Shown here: positions 6,301 to 7,618 of the stretch, in pieces
How positions within the stretch are numbered: the stretch's first letter is position 1
Layout: each line of letters begins with the position of its first letter
Source of the DNA: JBLHHI01 sp047614125
GTDB lineage: Bacteria > Bacteroidota > Bacteroidia > NS11-12g > UBA9320
DNA length: 7,618 nt
Assembly: GCA_047614125.1 (NCBI GenBank)
Contig: JBLHHI010000142.1
Coordinates: 1-7,618 of the forward strand
Direction of reading: 5' to 3'
Notes under the pieces: generated by a model
Database searches by the model: none
Told to the model about the DNA's origin: nothing
Seen by the model: the letters and a program-made list of their open reading frames with translations, nothing else
Position numbers and translations under genes: made by a program

Positions 6301-6664
6301 AGGGCACGACAACATTAAAAATGCAACGTCCATCATCGACTTTATTTTCCGATTGCTTGGATTTGAGTACTTGGGAAGAACCGATTTGGTTCAAGTTCCA
6401 CCGGCAGAAAATACAGCGGATAATACGATCCAAAATTCTGCTGCATCTGAGGTCGTTAAAATTAAAAAACCTACTGCACAACCTTCATTAGCCGCTCAGC
6501 ACAGCTTAAAATACAATCAACAAGAACAAGCGAATTCGAGTGATAAGTATTTGGCCAACATGCAAAGCGATGCACCTGCGTGCAACGAATGCGGCCACTT
6601 AACCGTTCGAAGTGGTACCTGTTACAAATGCCTTAATTGCGGCAACTCACTGGGCTGCAGTTAA
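3317..6664 (+). CDS. nrdJ: Vitamin B12-dependent (class II) ribonucleotide reductase
   Basis: The enzyme reduces ribonucleotides to deoxyribonucleotides in the cytoplasm, using adenosylcobalamin to make its thiyl radical, so it works with or without oxygen. The 1115 residues form a complete long-form NrdJ. HAC184 supplies the first reducing cysteine. N391-P-C393-S-E395 holds the radical-bearing cysteine with its Asn and Glu partners. C404 in TACNLASLN is the second reducing cysteine. PTGTI (590-594) is the substrate phosphate-binding loop, and SKTINLP (795-801) closes the barrel core. A linker (about 835-900) leads to a TSCPD domain (about 905-1025; LPNKRGG, RTGEYNDG, EIFVDMHKEG). A low-complexity stretch (1029-1085) precedes a cysteine tail (C1089, C1092, C1102, C1105, C1108, C1114) likely to bind metal or relay electrons. 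No N-terminal ATP-cone is seen. It has its own likely promoter and a strong terminator, so it is probably monocistronic. No B12 riboswitch was found. Confidence 0.97.
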   Translation: MSHSKKSSKSNKGLKFERFFTKEGKKAADLFTYEQRTSVIKNPQGDYVFKMDNVEVPNTWSQVATDILAQKYFRKAGVPQADGTLGAENSIKQVAHRLANCWRHWGSENGYFNGKKDADIFYDELVYSITAQHAAPNSPQWFNTGLHSSYGITGSPQGHYYCEHKTGELKQSTSAYERPQPHACFILSVSDDLVNEGGIMDLWVREARIFKYGSGVGTNFSQIRGAGEILSGGGTSSGLMSFLKIGDRAAGAIKSGGTTRRAAKMVTLDLDHPEIELFINWKKDEEKKVAALIDAGYSSHYEGDAYQTVSGQNSNNSVRIPNKFFHALQNGTDWDLTARTDGSVMKSIPAQKLWDDIAYAAWACADPGVQYDTTINEWHTCPQGGPINASNPCSEYMFLDNTACNLASLNLRHFFNADTQEFNVEGIRYTSRLWTVVLEISVLMAQFPSKEVAELSYAYRTLGLGYANLGSVLMLSGIPYDSEKATAICGAVTAILTGTAYATSAEMASFLGAFKEYDNNKEDMMRVMRNHRYAAYNANEYDGLSIEPVGIDPKFCPDYLLTSACNSWDEAVMLGEKHGYRNAQTTVIAPTGTIGLVMDCDTTGIEPDFALVKFKKLSGGGYFKIVNQSVPGALKNLGYAKNEIEQIVNYAKGQATLKGAPYINHKTLKEKGFTKEDIQKIESGLAGAFEIGFVFNQWSLGVETMERLGIDEATYSDSEFDMLQHIGFTGEEVDEANNFVCGTMTVEGAPFLRDEHLPVFDCANRCGNIGERYIHAHGHIRMMAAAQPFISGAISKTINLPNEADVEEIKSCYELSWKLGLKANALYRDGCKLSQPLSNKSDSKKEKGLDKEEVSELIAEKIENALGTKSEYTLDQITPDMVLDAAKKIIDESNDTIFQMQLSNIVERKKLPNKRGGFTQKAKVGGQTLFIRTGEYNDGRLGEIFVDMHKEGATFRSLMNCFSIAVSIGLQYGVPLREFVDKFTFTKFEPAGYVEGHDNIKNATSIIDFIFRLLGFEYLGRTDLVQVPPAENTADNTIQNSAASEVVKIKKPTAQPSLAAQHSLKYNQQEQANSSDKYLANMQSDAPACNECGHLTVRSGTCYKCLNCGNSLGCS

Positions 6665-6686
6665 TAACAAATAAGTCTGTTTAAAC

Positions 6687-6722
6687 AAAAAGCCTTCCGT
6701 CGATAGACGGAGGGCTTTTTTT
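6687..6722 (+). terminator. Intrinsic terminator of nrdJ
   Basis: GCCTTCCGTC (6692-6701) pairs with GACGGAGGGC (6706-6715) through ten pairs including one G-U, closed by a GATA loop. Seven T residues follow (6716-6722). Five A residues precede the stem, extend it by A-T pairs, and would give the reverse strand a T-run too, so it may work in both directions. It lies 23 bp after the nrdJ stop codon. Confidence 0.93.
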
Positions 6723-6829
6723 GTGGTCTTTTTGGCGCACTGAAATTGCATCAGAAACCAAAGATGCCGTGCCTCCCTTATGGGTGATTGCTGATCGGGC
6801 AAGATGATGTTCAATGCGTTGGATAAGTT

Positions 6830-7102
6830 ATGAAGTTGTTGTATTTTTTTGGGGGAGACGACGGGAAAATGAAGATGCTAATAAACCGAAGTTCCAAATA
6901 CCTGTTGCATGATGTTCATACGGGAGAACCTTTCCGACTACTGGCGGATAGCAATAGCTGGTTCAAACGAATAGAACTAGATATAGCATACCCTCATATT
7001 GATTATGAAAGAAAGTTTAAGGGATTTAGCGCGATTTACAAATTCATCGAACAAACTTTGTTGACGGAAACGGAAGAATGGGAAGATTATGGCAGACTTT
7101 GA
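6830..7102 (+). pseudogene. Unrecognised 90-codon ORF running into the Fic relic
   Basis: I do not recognise this protein. It opens with a short hydrophobic run (MKLLYFF), then a polar segment. The stretch from about residue 38 (LLADSNSWFKRIELDIAYPHI, in part) to FSAIYKF has a natural amino-acid composition and looks like real coding sequence. The last 15 or so codons read through DNA that encodes the conserved Fic motif in another frame, so the natural C-terminus is missing and the ORF ends by accident. This suggests the 5' part of a gene joined to, or frameshifted against, a Fic fragment. It lacks a Shine-Dalgarno sequence and a clear promoter, and it lies 108 bp past the nrdJ terminator. 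Confidence 0.3.
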
Positions 7103-7281
7103 TTCTAAAAGACTCCTATCCTGTATTTGATTATTTGCCAATCGAATCGTTAATAAAACAACGACAAGAACAGTATTATGAATCGCTTAGAAAATCAGAT
7201 AATACCGGAGAATCAACGATATTTATTGAATTTATGCCTGAGATTCTTCTTGAATCATTAGAGGAGTTACTAAATTTTTAA
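7030..7281 (+). pseudogene. Fic-domain gene fragment
   Basis: Fic proteins transfer AMP or related groups from a nucleotide to target proteins, using the motif HPFx(D/E)GNGRxGR. Here the open frame after the stop at 7027-7029 reads IHRTNF, then VDGNGRMGRLWQTLIL, then PVFDYLPIESLI and a helical C-terminal part of the domain (FIEFMPEILLESLEELL). This is the typical order for Bacteroidota Fic proteins. The motif is damaged: the proline is gone, and two extra residues separate the histidine from the phenylalanine. The N-terminal half of the fold and any C-terminal winged-helix domain are absent. Only 83 codons remain, and the first ATG in frame (7078) falls inside the motif. I read it as a dead remnant, in a different frame from the ORF that overlaps its 5' end. 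Confidence 0.75.
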
Positions 7282-7519
7282 AATGTAAGTTTAACGAATA
7301 TCGATCGATTGAATCTCTTTAAAGTCTTTTATTTTACTATAGAAATCAGGCAGGTTTCGTTCTTTTTTTCTAAAAAAGAATGAAAAACAGGTTATAGGAG
7401 CCTGTCTGCCAAAGGCTGACTGGTAAGCCCTAATCGACAATAAACTAAGATATTTTTTTAAGATAAAGGAACATGCAAATGGCTCCGTTAGCCTCCCTCA
7501 AAATGGCGAAATAATTAAT
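7282..7519. other. Non-coding region downstream of the Fic relic
   Basis: I see no convincing gene. The stretch contains a large AT-rich hairpin with an outer stem (7347-7408) and small GC-flanked hairpins such as GGCT-CCGTT-AGCC at 7481-7493. One minus-strand frame stays open from about 7497 to 7291 but has no usable start codon. The region ends at an inverted-repeat copy at 7520. Confidence 0.5.
7347..7408. repeat. Nested stem-loop, possible structured RNA or terminator
   Basis: An inner stem pairs 7355-7368 (TTTCGTTCTTTTTT) with 7372-7385, fourteen pairs including one G-U, around a TCT loop. Directly outside it, CAGGCAGG (7347-7354) pairs with CCTGTCTG (7401-7408), eight pairs with one G-U, leaving a 15-nt one-sided bulge. 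The structure is clear on paper but mostly A-T. It could end transcription from either side or belong to a small RNA. No promoter is evident. Confidence 0.4.
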
Positions 7520-7618
7520 AACCTGAGTTCGATTAATCTTTTCAAATTCAGATTTGTATAGAACCCAAGAAGTAAGGCGAAAACAGGAAGGTTTATGTTT
7601 ATAAACCGACTGATTTCA
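7520..7618. mobile_element. Left end of a second element with the same terminal repeat, cut by the window
   Basis: AACCTGAGTTCGA at 7520-7532 is identical to the left end of the element at 2581 and in the same orientation. The hexamer AAGGCG occurs at an offset of 54 bp from the 13-mer in both (2635 and 7574), so the likeness extends beyond the terminal repeat although the intervening bases have diverged. A perfect hairpin, GGTTTAT-GTTT-ATAAACC, follows at 7590-7607. No reverse-complement partner is seen before the window ends, so the element is incomplete here. It could be a full IS whose transposase lies beyond 7618. Confidence 0.5.

Noticed and set aside
6101..6481. Minus-strand 126-codon frame inside nrdJ
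   Set aside because: It is entirely antisense to the conserved TSCPD domain of nrdJ and has an unnatural composition, as expected for a shadow of codon bias.
7291..7497. Minus-strand frame of about 68 codons ending in a protein-like stretch (FYSKIKDFKEIQSIDIR)
   Set aside because: The tail looks plausible as a relic C-terminus, but there is no start codon in the open stretch and the middle is made of the poly-A/T hairpin. Too weak to annotate.
1..7618. CRISPR array, tRNA, rRNA, toxin-antitoxin or defence gene cluster
   Set aside because: No regularly spaced identical repeats, no tRNA cloverleaf or rRNA sequence, and no defence-type genes other than the broken Fic fragment.

Overview
The window looks like chromosomal DNA of an AT-rich member of the Bacteroidota, probably Flavobacteriales-like. 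Three things suggest this. A group II-type geranylgeranylglyceryl phosphate synthase and a long adenosylcobalamin-dependent ribonucleotide reductase are both common in that phylum. The start codons have no clear Shine-Dalgarno sequence. Several upstream regions carry the Bacteroidota -7 promoter motif TAnnTTTG. The assignment is inferred from gene content and signals only.

Layout: 1-642 is non-coding and rich in hairpins. It holds a 24-bp perfect palindrome, a short hexamer repeat and a run of small stem-loops, two of which share a TTCA loop and resemble REP elements. At 643-1830 (+) lies a 12-helix MFS drug:H+ antiporter-type transporter, whose candidate promoter sits directly on its start codon. 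It converges with a geranylgeranylglyceryl phosphate synthase at 1825-2553 (-), and the two genes overlap by 6 bp at their 3' ends. At 2581-2849, just upstream of the synthase, is a 269-bp element with no gene and ~23-bp terminal inverted repeats, which I read as a MITE or an IS remnant. The region 2850-3316 is non-coding with several hairpins and a possible decayed small ORF. It leads into nrdJ (3317-6664, +), the vitamin B12-dependent ribonucleotide reductase, which ends at a strong intrinsic terminator (6687-6722). After it come an unrecognised 90-codon ORF (6830-7102) and a broken Fic-domain fragment (7030-7281). The last ~340 bp hold more hairpins and, at 7520, another copy of the same inverted-repeat end, so a related element probably continues past the window.

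The intact genes do not form one pathway. nrdJ makes deoxyribonucleotides, the synthase makes an archaeal-type ether-lipid headgroup precursor, and the transporter exports an unknown small molecule. The intergenic DNA is the unusual part: mobile-element ends, REP-like hairpins and gene relics surround three well-preserved genes. I found no convincing new multi-gene system. The most promising leads are the inverted-repeat element family, its possible outward promoter, the hairpin array and the Fic relic.
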